A stretch of DNA of 64,000 nucleotides, from contig NZ_JAJNKA010000005.1 in assembly GCF_021533215.1 (NCBI RefSeq), forward strand, positions 62,001 through 126,000, read 5' to 3'. Under the pieces are notes generated by a model. That model was not told the DNA's origin, made no database searches, and worked only from the letters and a program-made list of their open reading frames with translations. The translations under genes and the position numbers were made by a program. Shown here piece by piece: positions 55,606 through 63,471 of the stretch (position 1 is the first letter of the stretch; each line of letters begins with the position of its first letter). The stretch is from Portibacter lacus (GTDB taxonomy: Bacteria > Bacteroidota > Bacteroidia > Chitinophagales > Saprospiraceae).

Positions 55606-58600
55606 GATCAGTAATTGATTATTTTATAAAGAACGAGATCGCCGGAAATATCCTAATGATCTTAATTTTCATCGTTGGGCTTTTCGGTCTGAATCAGATG
55701 AAAACAACCTTCTTTCCAGAAGTGGCCAGTAGAATCATTTCTATCCAAGCCATCTATCCTGGTTCTTCTCCCGACGAAGTAGAAGAAGGAATTGTTTCTA
55801 AGATAGAGGAGAACCTTAAAGGTCTAACTGGGATAGAAAGAGTAACTTCTGTATCATCTGAAAATAGCGCAAACATTACAGTGGAAGTATTGAAGGGATT
55901 TGACACAGAGACAATCCTTCAGGACGTAAAGAACGCGATAGATCGTGTGAGTTCCTTCCCCGTAGACATGGAACCGCTCATTGTCTACAAACAAGAAAAC
56001 TTAGGGTTCGCTATTAACTTTGCGATTTCTGGTGATGTTCCTCTGAAAACGCTTAAACAAATTGCCCGACAAGCAGAGGATGATATTAGAGCTTTAGACG
56101 ATGTTTCGAAAGTGACACTCGCAGGTTTTCCAGATGAAGAAATAGAAATTACATTCCGAGAAGAAGACCTAAGAGCAAACAATATTACTTTCGCAGAAGC
56201 AGCAACTAGAATCAGACAAACGAATCTAGAAATAACGGGAGGAACGATTAAAACCAATACGGAAGAACTTCTTATTAGAGCGAATAATAAAGAGTACACA
56301 GCATCTGCTCTTCAAGATATCGTTATTAAGACTAACCAAGATGGAGGTGTCATTAGATTATACCAAATAGCAGATGTACAAGATCGTTGGGCAGATAGTC
56401 CACAAAGAACATATGTAGATGGAAACCCTGCAGTTGTTGTCAATGTCCAGAACACTTTAGAAGAGGATATGCTAGACGTTACTGATAAAGTAAAGGTCTA
56501 CCTAGAAGAGTTTGCAATTAAATTCCCTGAAGTAAAAGCAACAGTGCTTCGAGATGGTTCAGTAACACTAAGACAAAGAATAGACCTCCTAACTACAAAT
56601 GGAGTCACCGGATTTATTATTGTTTTATTACTATTGGCTATGTTTCTGCACTACCGACTAGCATTTTGGGTGGCCTTAGCTATTCCAATTTCGTTCGCTG
56701 GTATGTTCCTTTTCGCTAGTATGATCGGCATAACAATTAATGTTATATCGCTTTTCGGAATGATTATCGTAATTGGAATCCTCGTGGATGATGGTATTGT
56801 CATCGCTGAAAACATATATCAACATTACGAAGATGGCGAGCCCGCATTTAAGGCAGCCCTTAACGGAACAATGGAAGTCCTACCTGCAGTATTTTCTGCC
56901 ATTTTAACAACCGTAATTGCCTTCTCGGCCTTCTTCTTTATCGATGGGCGACTCGGGGATATTTTCCGAGAAATGGCTATTGTGGTGATTTTCTCCCTAG
57001 TCTTTTCCTTAATAGAAGGCGCACTTATTTTACCTGCTCACATCGCGCATTCAAAAGCACTGAGCAAGGATAGGAAACCAAATTTAGTCATGCGTAGCCT
57101 AGACAAAATGATGGTTTTCTTAAAGGATAACCTTTATGGACCAGTATTGAATTGGGCAGTAAAGTTTAACTGGCCGACTTTAGCGATTTGTTTTGCAGGA
57201 TTGTTTATTGTTGGCGGTGCTTTCATGGGAGGAATGATTAAGTCTACTTTCTTTCCTGTAATACCTAGGGAAAATTTCCAAGTGCAATTGAAAATGGCAG
57301 CAGGTACTCGAGAGGATATCACGCTTGAAATCATGAATAGCATTGAAAACGCCATTTTAGAAGTTAACCAAGAATTAAAAGATGAGTATTTCAATGGTGA
57401 AATAAACCCAATTGAAAATATCCAAAAAACGATCGGACCCACTTCCTACCAAGCGGATCTGAATGTCAGTTTACTAGAAGGTGAAACTCGAGGCGATGTT
57501 TCTGCAGGGATGATTATCGCGAAAATAAGAGAGAAGGTCGGACCTTTGCCGATGGTTGAGACTTTCACATTCGGAAGTGGCTCACCTTTCGGGAAACCTT
57601 TGTCTCTTTCTCTATTAGGAGATGATGGAGACCAATTAACTGAAGCGGTGAAAGCTGTGAAAGCGAGTTTAGAAAAGATTCCCGACTTGAAAGATATTGT
57701 GGATAATAATCAAGAAGGTCTGAAAGAGATAGAACTTGAACTCAAACCTAAAGCATATAATCTTGGATTTACACTAAATGACATTATAGGTCAAGTAAGA
57801 CAAGGATTTTTCGGTGCAGAAGCCCAGCGGATTCAGAGAGGTGAAGATGAAGTAAGAATATGGGTAAGATACGGTGAAGAAGACCGATCTGACATCTCTG
57901 ATCTTGCAGACATGAGAATCAGAACCAGCACGGGACAGTCTATTCCATTAAGAGACCTTGCAGATTTCAAAACAGAACGTGGAATTGTCAATATCAATCG
58001 GATAGAGGGTTCAAGGGAAGTAAGAATAGAGGGTGATGTTGCAAATGATGAAGTTAGTATTAGTGATATTACCTCTGATGTGAAAAATGTAATCTTACCT
58101 CAAGTACTACGGGATTTTCCTGGAGTAGTTGCGTCATTCGAAGGACAAGAAAGAGAACAGGCTAAGACAATGGATTCTATGAAACTAGTCATGCCGATTA
58201 TTCTTTTGATGATGTTTTTCGTCATCGTCTTAACTTTTAAATCTGTAAGTCAGGCACTGATTGTATTCTCACTACTACCATTTGGATTTATCGGCGTAGG
58301 TGTCGGACACTATATTCATGGACTTCCGATATCATTATTCTCTATATTAGGAGTCATTGCACTGGTAGGTATTTTTGTCAATGATGCCTTGGTATTCATT
58401 ACAGCATTTAATGAACGGATCAAAGCTGGAGTTCCGCATGTTCAAGCTGTTATAGAAACAGGAAAGTCTAGATTCAGACCGATCCTATTAACATCGATAA
58501 CAACGATTGCAGGACTGGCACCATTAATCCTTGAAAAAAGTTTTCAAGCCCAATTTTTGATTCCAATGGCGATTTCTGTTGCCTATGGATTGTTATTCGG

Positions 58601-58832
58601 AACCTTTATCCTGCTGGTATTAATCCCAGCGTTGTTAATGATTACAAACCGAATTAAGAGGACTGCCATGCAAGCATACGGCGGTGAAAAAGTAAGTAGA
58701 GAGTCTGTGGAACCAGCATATCCAGGAAAAGAATCTAACTTCTTAGTTTATCTAATTGCAGGCCTAATTGCAATATTCCTGTTTGGTGCATTGGTTTATG
58801 GTTTGTTCCAATTTAGCTCAGTATTCGCATAA
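55602..58832 (+). CDS. RND efflux transporter, inner-membrane pump (HAE1/AcrB family)
   Basis: The 1076-residue pump has 12 membrane helices and two large periplasmic loops. The signature GMIIVIGILVDDGIVIAENIYQHYEDGEP (TM4 region, about 388-416) holds the paired Asp residues of proton relay; FFPEVASRIISIQAIYPGSSPDEVEEGI marks the first porter domain and LLTSITTIAGLAPLILEKSFQAQFLIPMA the equivalent TM10-11 segment. It drives proton-coupled export of drugs, lipids or metabolites. Substrate is unknown. Confidence 0.95.
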   Translation: MRSVIDYFIKNEIAGNILMILIFIVGLFGLNQMKTTFFPEVASRIISIQAIYPGSSPDEVEEGIVSKIEENLKGLTGIERVTSVSSENSANITVEVLKGFDTETILQDVKNAIDRVSSFPVDMEPLIVYKQENLGFAINFAISGDVPLKTLKQIARQAEDDIRALDDVSKVTLAGFPDEEIEITFREEDLRANNITFAEAATRIRQTNLEITGGTIKTNTEELLIRANNKEYTASALQDIVIKTNQDGGVIRLYQIADVQDRWADSPQRTYVDGNPAVVVNVQNTLEEDMLDVTDKVKVYLEEFAIKFPEVKATVLRDGSVTLRQRIDLLTTNGVTGFIIVLLLLAMFLHYRLAFWVALAIPISFAGMFLFASMIGITINVISLFGMIIVIGILVDDGIVIAENIYQHYEDGEPAFKAALNGTMEVLPAVFSAILTTVIAFSAFFFIDGRLGDIFREMAIVVIFSLVFSLIEGALILPAHIAHSKALSKDRKPNLVMRSLDKMMVFLKDNLYGPVLNWAVKFNWPTLAICFAGLFIVGGAFMGGMIKSTFFPVIPRENFQVQLKMAAGTREDITLEIMNSIENAILEVNQELKDEYFNGEINPIENIQKTIGPTSYQADLNVSLLEGETRGDVSAGMIIAKIREKVGPLPMVETFTFGSGSPFGKPLSLSLLGDDGDQLTEAVKAVKASLEKIPDLKDIVDNNQEGLKEIELELKPKAYNLGFTLNDIIGQVRQGFFGAEAQRIQRGEDEVRIWVRYGEEDRSDISDLADMRIRTSTGQSIPLRDLADFKTERGIVNINRIEGSREVRIEGDVANDEVSISDITSDVKNVILPQVLRDFPGVVASFEGQEREQAKTMDSMKLVMPIILLMMFFVIVLTFKSVSQALIVFSLLPFGFIGVGVGHYIHGLPISLFSILGVIALVGIFVNDALVFITAFNERIKAGVPHVQAVIETGKSRFRPILLTSITTIAGLAPLILEKSFQAQFLIPMAISVAYGLLFGTFILLVLIPALLMITNRIKRTAMQAYGGEKVSRESVEPAYPGKESNFLVYLIAGLIAIFLFGALVYGLFQFSSVFA

Positions 58833-58833
58833 T

Positions 58834-60168
58834 ATGAAAGTAATGAAGATGAAGATTAATTATATAGTAGTATTGTTCATAATGGCTTTAAGTGTCCATG
58901 CCCAAGAAAGTATGACGCTTCCGAAAGCAATATCAATGGGTCTGGAAAAAAATTATCAAATAAAAGTTGACGATAAGTTTATTCTAATTGCTGAAAACAA
59001 TGATACATGGGCAAGAGCTGGAAAGCTTCCTACCATCGACTTAACGGCCAATTTTTCCAATACCGTTACACAAGACAATAACCCAGCGAGTTTCCTTAAA
59101 GGAGAATATTATAATGGCTCTCTTAATGGTAATGTCGCTGCAAATTGGGTTGTTTTCGCAGGTGGAAGAGTGCAGATTGTAAAAGATCAACTTGGTATTT
59201 CTGTTGACCAACAAAGACTGAACAAACTGACTGGAGTCCACGAATTGATGCGGAATATTTATCAGGACTATTATGATGTCTTATTCCAACAAGAGCGGTT
59301 AATTGTTCTGGAATCAAGTCTAAGTCTCTCTAAAAACAGATTAGCATATGAAGAAACCAAAAGGTCTTTTGGCGCATCTAATAGTTTCAATTTGATACAA
59401 TTTGAAAATGCTGTACTTTCTGATTCCATCAATTTAGTTAATCAGATTCAACAGGTTGAAATATCTAAGCGGAACCTTTATAATACATTGAATATCATAG
59501 GATATGCTAATTATACATTCCCTGAAAGACTAGCCATCATTAATGAGCAAATAGACATCGCATCACTTAAGAAAGTACTTTCTGAGGAGAATTACACATT
59601 GAAAAGTTTAGAAATGATCGCTAGCCTGAACAGACTTAATACGAAATTGGAAAAGACTGATATGCTTCCGACGATAAGCGTTAATGCATCTGTAGGGGCT
59701 GCTGAAAATGGATTCAAGATCTTTGCTGATAATCCGATGACAGGCGAACCATATGATTTACTATTCAGTAATCGTCTCAACGGGAGTATAGGCGCCTCTG
59801 CGAGTTGGAGATTATTCGATGGTGGAGTACGAAAAGCAGATATCGCTAATGCACAGATTCAGGAAGATATAGATCAAATAAACATTGTAGAAGCACAAGC
59901 AACACTTGGGAATCAACTAGATATTCTAGTAGATAATCATGAAAATCAGCTTCAGATATTATCTCTTTCAGATGAGCAAATTAAAATTGCAGAGCGAAAT
60001 CTTGAGATAACAGAAGAACGATTCAAGGGTGGACAGATAAGCTCTATTGACTTCCGAAATGTACAAAATCAGTACTTGACTGCAGCCTTTTCTAAAGTGA
60101 ATGCTATCTATAGTTTAATCCTAACCAAGTCAGAAATTGACTTTTTAGTAGGCACTTTTTCTGAATAA
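58834..60168 (+). CDS. TolC family outer-membrane efflux protein
   Basis: Starting at ATG 58834 (1 nt after the pump stop) the protein has 444 residues with signal peptide MKMKINYIVVLFIMALSVHAQ; the open frame 22 codons longer upstream lies inside the pump gene and has no signal. Two OEP repeats are visible (LTANFSNTVTQ and SVNASVGAAENG with the long helices LKLEKTDM, QATLGNQLDILVDNHENQLQ). It forms the trimeric outer-membrane channel for the pump. The operon order marR-adaptor-pump-TolC is complete. Confidence 0.93.
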   Translation: MKVMKMKINYIVVLFIMALSVHAQESMTLPKAISMGLEKNYQIKVDDKFILIAENNDTWARAGKLPTIDLTANFSNTVTQDNNPASFLKGEYYNGSLNGNVAANWVVFAGGRVQIVKDQLGISVDQQRLNKLTGVHELMRNIYQDYYDVLFQQERLIVLESSLSLSKNRLAYEETKRSFGASNSFNLIQFENAVLSDSINLVNQIQQVEISKRNLYNTLNIIGYANYTFPERLAIINEQIDIASLKKVLSEENYTLKSLEMIASLNRLNTKLEKTDMLPTISVNASVGAAENGFKIFADNPMTGEPYDLLFSNRLNGSIGASASWRLFDGGVRKADIANAQIQEDIDQINIVEAQATLGNQLDILVDNHENQLQILSLSDEQIKIAERNLEITEERFKGGQISSIDFRNVQNQYLTAAFSKVNAIYSLILTKSEIDFLVGTFSE

Positions 60169-60189
60169 TCAATTGAATTAGACAGAAAA

Positions 60190-60235
60190 TACTAGATTTC
60201 ATAGAGGTTTTGTGTCCAAATAGGTCATACATTTG
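60190..60235 (+). promoter_or_regulatory. lytTR-gene promoter with 23-bp shared box and TACATTTG
   Basis: The box at 60190-60212 reads TACTAGAT then TTCATAGAGGTTTTG; 15 nt later comes the -7 element TACATTTG (60228-60235). The same box, at nearly the same distance, occurs before the two downstream secreted-protein genes. The implied start site is near 60241, leaving a leader of about 55 nt that contains a hairpin AAGCTAAG/CTTAGTTT (60253-60274). Confidence 0.75.
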
Positions 60236-60295
60236 AAGAAATAACTCTGGAGAAGCTAAGTTTTCGCTTAGTTTTCTGGGGAAAAATCCTTCAAG

Positions 60296-60712
60296 ATGAA
60301 AACAATAATGGTCCATGAAAGATTGAATCTTTCCCAAATGAAATTTGAAAAGCGTCCTGAAAAAATCAAAGATCTTGGTTTCAAAAAAGACTTTCTTTAC
60401 ATCAGGACATCAGATGTCATCTACTGTTTGAATAGGCAAGACATCAGTCATCTTAAGGCTCAAGGGAATTATACGGAAATCTTCACCGTCTGTGGTAAAA
60501 AGATACTAAGTTCTAAAACACTGAAATACTTCCAAAACATCCTTTCGTCACCTTTTTTTATCCGAGTTCACCAATCCTTTTTGGTAAATATCAGGCAAGT
60601 CAGTCAAGTACAATTAGGTGGTGGTCAGTGTACTATTAAAATGCTCGCTGGCTGTGAAATGCCCATTTCTAGATCCAGGCAGTCACATATCTTGTCGCTT
60701 CTCCAGAATTAA
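60296..60712 (+). CDS. stand-alone LytTR family DNA-binding regulator
   Basis: The 138-residue protein lacks a receiver domain: after about 22 residues it goes straight into a LytTR DNA-binding domain (KKDFLYIRTSDVIYCLNRQDISHLKAQGNYTEIFT, KILSSKTLKYFQNIL, FIRVHQSFLVNIRQVSQV with the conserved RVHxSFLVN motif near 101-109, and PISRSR at the end). LytTR proteins often control surface and secreted functions. Two large secreted-protein genes follow on the same strand and share its promoter box, so it likely activates them and itself. What signal it senses is not visible. Confidence 0.92.
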   Translation: MKTIMVHERLNLSQMKFEKRPEKIKDLGFKKDFLYIRTSDVIYCLNRQDISHLKAQGNYTEIFTVCGKKILSSKTLKYFQNILSSPFFIRVHQSFLVNIRQVSQVQLGGGQCTIKMLAGCEMPISRSRQSHILSLLQN

Positions 60713-60773
60713 TTTCCTGATGTTATCGCTTTCTGCGATGATATCGGTCTTAGGAAATAGATCTTACATCGCG

Positions 60774-60827
60774 GTAAGCGGTGTCAGATCAGTAAGCGCT
60801 GTCAGATCAATGAGCGCTGTTAGTTCT
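60774..60827 (+). repeat. 18-bp tandem repeat, three units
   Basis: GTAAGCGGTGTCAGATCA, GTAAGCGCTGTCAGATCA and ATGAGCGCTGTTAGTTCT run head to tail between the LytTR gene and the first secreted-protein gene. They lie 35-88 bp upstream of the second copy of the promoter box. They could be regulator sites or simply slippage. The open frame across them (60618-60884) has no coding character. Confidence 0.7.
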
Positions 60828-60861
60828 ATTCTTATCAATGAATTCATACATTTTAGTTTAC

Positions 60862-60907
60862 TACCAGAATTCATAGATGTTTAGCCTTTGTTTTGAACCT
60901 AATTTTG
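60862..60907 (+). promoter_or_regulatory. promoter of first secreted-protein gene with 23-bp box and TAATTTTG
   Basis: The box at 60862-60884 reads TACCAGAA then TTCATAGATGTTTAG; 15 nt later is TAATTTTG (60900-60907), then 17 nt to the ATG at 60925. This places the promoter downstream of an in-frame ATG at 60877, so that ATG cannot be the real start. Confidence 0.78.
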
Positions 60908-60924
60908 AAGAAAAGACAAAGACA

Positions 60925-63216
60925 ATGAAAACAACACAATTACATTCAAATTACAAAACGCTACAGTCTAAAATTATTCTCACGCTGGTTAGCATTATTC
61001 TCGTAGGCGCCTCCCTATTTGGTCAAAAAGTAGAAATACAAGGAGATGCTAATATTTCAGGACAATTAGAAGTTATGGATACCATCCTCTTTTCAGATGG
61101 AACGACACTTGCTTCTGCATGCCTGCAGATCCTACAAGATTCAGATGCTGACACAAAAATAGAAGTTGAAAAAAATGCAGATGAGGACATCATCAGATTT
61201 ACGATCAAAGACGTCGAAATAGCACGATTCGAAAACAATAGACTGGAACTAGCTGATGGTGGAGGTTCTGTGTTTATCGGATATAAAGCTGGAGCATCCG
61301 ATGATGCAACAAACAATAAGAGTGTTTATATTGGTTATGAAACGGGGCAGCAAGCTAATGGTTTTGCAAACACTGCTGTAGGTGCGAATGCTTTTCAGAA
61401 CAATTCTAATGGTTCCGAGAATACAACAATTGGCGTTTCGTCAGGATACCAATCATTAGGTTCTAACAATGTGTTTGTCGGTCGAGATGCTGGAAGAGAA
61501 GCAGCAGGAGGAAATGATAATACCTATCTGGGACATAGTGCAGGAAAATACAATAGGGGCTCAGGAAATATATTTTTAGGAAAAGATGCTGACATCGTCG
61601 GAACAGTGCATAACAAATTATTGATTGATAACAACTATCTACAGACTCCATTTATTTATGGTGAAATGGATGGGAGAAAATTAGAAATGGATGCGTGGAC
61701 AAGAGTACTAAGGAGGTTAGATATTGATGATAATAGTCTTCAGTTTACCAATATGGGAAGTGGTGACACCAATAAAGGCATCAAATTCGGAAGTACTACT
61801 GCTGGATTAATAGGTATAACCTTTGAGAATAATGGCAACTACAAAGACAAGCTTCATTTCAAAACCTTTTATGATCAAGGTGGCTTTTCTTTGCTAACAT
61901 TAAATGGAGAAAATGGAAATATAGGCATAGGAGAGGTAGATCCGCAAACTAAGTTGCATATAAGAGGGAGTAGAACAAGTGGTCATGTCATGAAAATCGA
62001 AAATACTAGCACAAGTGCAAGTGCCGATGGTTTAGAGATCAAGATTAACCGAACAATTACTGGTTCATTAAACAACTATATCACCTTCACAGATGCCAAT
62101 AGTACTACTGGGAGAATAGAAGGATTTGCGCTTGGAGAGGGGCCCAACTTTACAGATTTTCCTGGAATAGATTTTAGTGTATACTTTGATGTAAATGCTA
62201 TAATCAATGCTGTTTTTACTCCTGGAAGTTTTCCAACATTAAATCCAGGCTCATTTCCGTCACTGAATAGAGGAAGCTTACCATCTCTTTCTGGAGGTAG
62301 TTTCGGAAGTTTGAGCTTTAATGTTGACTTTGATGACCTTGCTGATAATTTAGCATGCCAAGCTAATCCATTTTGCAATAGTTATAAGCAATGGATTTCT
62401 GGAGGTATATCTGGAGCAAGTTTTCCAACATTAAATCCAGGTGCATTACCTTATCTCTATGGTGGCAGTTTGCCATACCTTTCAGGGGGATCACTTCCTC
62501 AATTTAATATTAATGGGCTAATTAATCCAAGCATACAAACTACAGCATATGCTGATATGGAAAAAATTGTGGGTTGGGCTTTTGAAAATGGAATAGAAGC
62601 CTTATCTGCTGATCCATATAGTATAAAACTAATGAATGATCCAGATTATTGGGCAAATATTGCAACTCAGAAACACGGCGGCGTCACTTACGGGTCCAAA
62701 GGTGCGGATTACGCGGAATGGTTAGAACGAGAAGATCCCTCGAAAGCTATTAAAGGCGGGCAAATAGTTGGTGTTAAAAATGGAAAAATAAGCCTAAATA
62801 CAGAAGGTGCAGATCAAATAATGGCCATATCAGTAATGCCTGTAGTGCTGGGAAATATGCCTGATTCATCAAGGGTTAAAGATTTCGAAAAGGTTGCTTT
62901 TATTGGTCAAACCCCTGTCTGGGTAGTTGGAGATGTCGAATCCGGAGATTACATTATCGCTTCTGGTCAAAATGATGGTTATGGATTAGCCGTTGCAGAA
63001 GAAGAATTGACCATTGAGCAGATCTCGAAAGTGGTCGGTCGTGCTTGGGAAGATGGGGATAAGATTGTTAACCTAGTCAATATGGCAGTTGGACTCAAAA
63101 CCAATGAAATGGCGAATATCCTTGGACGTATGTCTAAAGAAATGAACACTATGGATCAGAGATTAACTTCCATTGAAACGATGCTAAATGCTAAAGAATT
63201 AGCATTTAAGGAATAA
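60925..63216 (+). CDS. secreted surface protein: YadA-head-like repeats, octapeptide repeats, Peptidase_G2-like C-domain
   Basis: From ATG 60925 the product has 763 residues with a long signal peptide (to about residue 33, LVGASLFGQ). Residues about 95-230 are YadA-head/hep-hag-like 14-residue repeats (FIGYKAGASDDATNN, NTAVGANAFQNNSNGSENT, NNVFVGRDAGREAAGGNDNT, GNIFLGKDA). Residues 433-464 and 497-528 are two blocks of four octapeptides of the form xG(S/A)(F/L)PxLx. The C-terminus (about 590-745; KGADYAEWLEREDPSKAIKG, QIMAISVMPVVLGNMP) resembles the Peptidase_G2/IMC autocleavage domain of phage pre-neck appendage proteins, and ends in a coiled coil. No T9SS tail is present. Confidence 0.85.
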   Translation: MKTTQLHSNYKTLQSKIILTLVSIILVGASLFGQKVEIQGDANISGQLEVMDTILFSDGTTLASACLQILQDSDADTKIEVEKNADEDIIRFTIKDVEIARFENNRLELADGGGSVFIGYKAGASDDATNNKSVYIGYETGQQANGFANTAVGANAFQNNSNGSENTTIGVSSGYQSLGSNNVFVGRDAGREAAGGNDNTYLGHSAGKYNRGSGNIFLGKDADIVGTVHNKLLIDNNYLQTPFIYGEMDGRKLEMDAWTRVLRRLDIDDNSLQFTNMGSGDTNKGIKFGSTTAGLIGITFENNGNYKDKLHFKTFYDQGGFSLLTLNGENGNIGIGEVDPQTKLHIRGSRTSGHVMKIENTSTSASADGLEIKINRTITGSLNNYITFTDANSTTGRIEGFALGEGPNFTDFPGIDFSVYFDVNAIINAVFTPGSFPTLNPGSFPSLNRGSLPSLSGGSFGSLSFNVDFDDLADNLACQANPFCNSYKQWISGGISGASFPTLNPGALPYLYGGSLPYLSGGSLPQFNINGLINPSIQTTAYADMEKIVGWAFENGIEALSADPYSIKLMNDPDYWANIATQKHGGVTYGSKGADYAEWLEREDPSKAIKGGQIVGVKNGKISLNTEGADQIMAISVMPVVLGNMPDSSRVKDFEKVAFIGQTPVWVVGDVESGDYIIASGQNDGYGLAVAEEELTIEQISKVVGRAWEDGDKIVNLVNMAVGLKTNEMANILGRMSKEMNTMDQRLTSIETMLNAKELAFKE
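62221..62508 (+). repeat. two blocks of 24-bp (octapeptide) coding repeats
   Basis: Codons 433-464 encode PGSFPTLN, PGSFPSLN, RGSLPSLS, GGSFGSLS; codons 497-528 encode GASFPTLN, PGALPYLY, GGSLPYLS, GGSLPQFN. The period is strictly eight residues and the blocks are separated by 32 residues that contain a Cys pair (CQANPFCNSY). The first units of both blocks share SFPTLNPG, so one block probably arose by duplication of the other. Confidence 0.88.
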
Positions 63217-63236
63217 TTGAAAGCTCCTTACTCTAT

Positions 63237-63276
63237 GCGAAACGATAGCATAAAACCTGTCGTTTCGCAATTACTT
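63237..63276 (+). terminator. terminator after the first secreted-protein gene
   Basis: GCGAAACGA (63237-63245) pairs with TCGTTTCGC (63260-63268) around TAGCATAAAACCTG, followed by AATTACTTTTT. Both surface genes therefore need their own promoters. Confidence 0.82.
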
Positions 63277-63407
63277 TTTATCTATTATAAAGCAAAATAT
63301 CTTACTTTTTAATATGCTTCAAAATTCAAAATAGCATAAACATTGACCTAAAACCTAACCCCTTACACTCTTTTCACAACAATTATTCGGTTCATATAAT
63401 CAAAAGA

Positions 63408-63454
63408 TACTGGTTTTCATAGATGTTTTGGCCGCTGTGCTATGCATAGATTTG
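63408..63454 (+). promoter_or_regulatory. promoter of second secreted-protein gene with 23-bp box and TAGATTTG
   Basis: The box at 63408-63430 reads TACTGGTT then TTCATAGATGTTTTG; 16 nt later is TAGATTTG (63447-63454) and 17 nt after that the ATG at 63472, the same leader length as for the first gene. Confidence 0.78.
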
Positions 63455-63471
63455 TAAGAAATATTAATCAA

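Noticed and set aside
60774-60827. Possible CRISPR array
   Set aside because: Units are 18 bp, directly adjacent without spacers, and no cas genes are present.
60618-60884. 88-codon open frame after the LytTR gene
   Set aside because: It starts inside the LytTR gene, runs through an 18-bp tandem repeat and overlaps a conserved promoter box.
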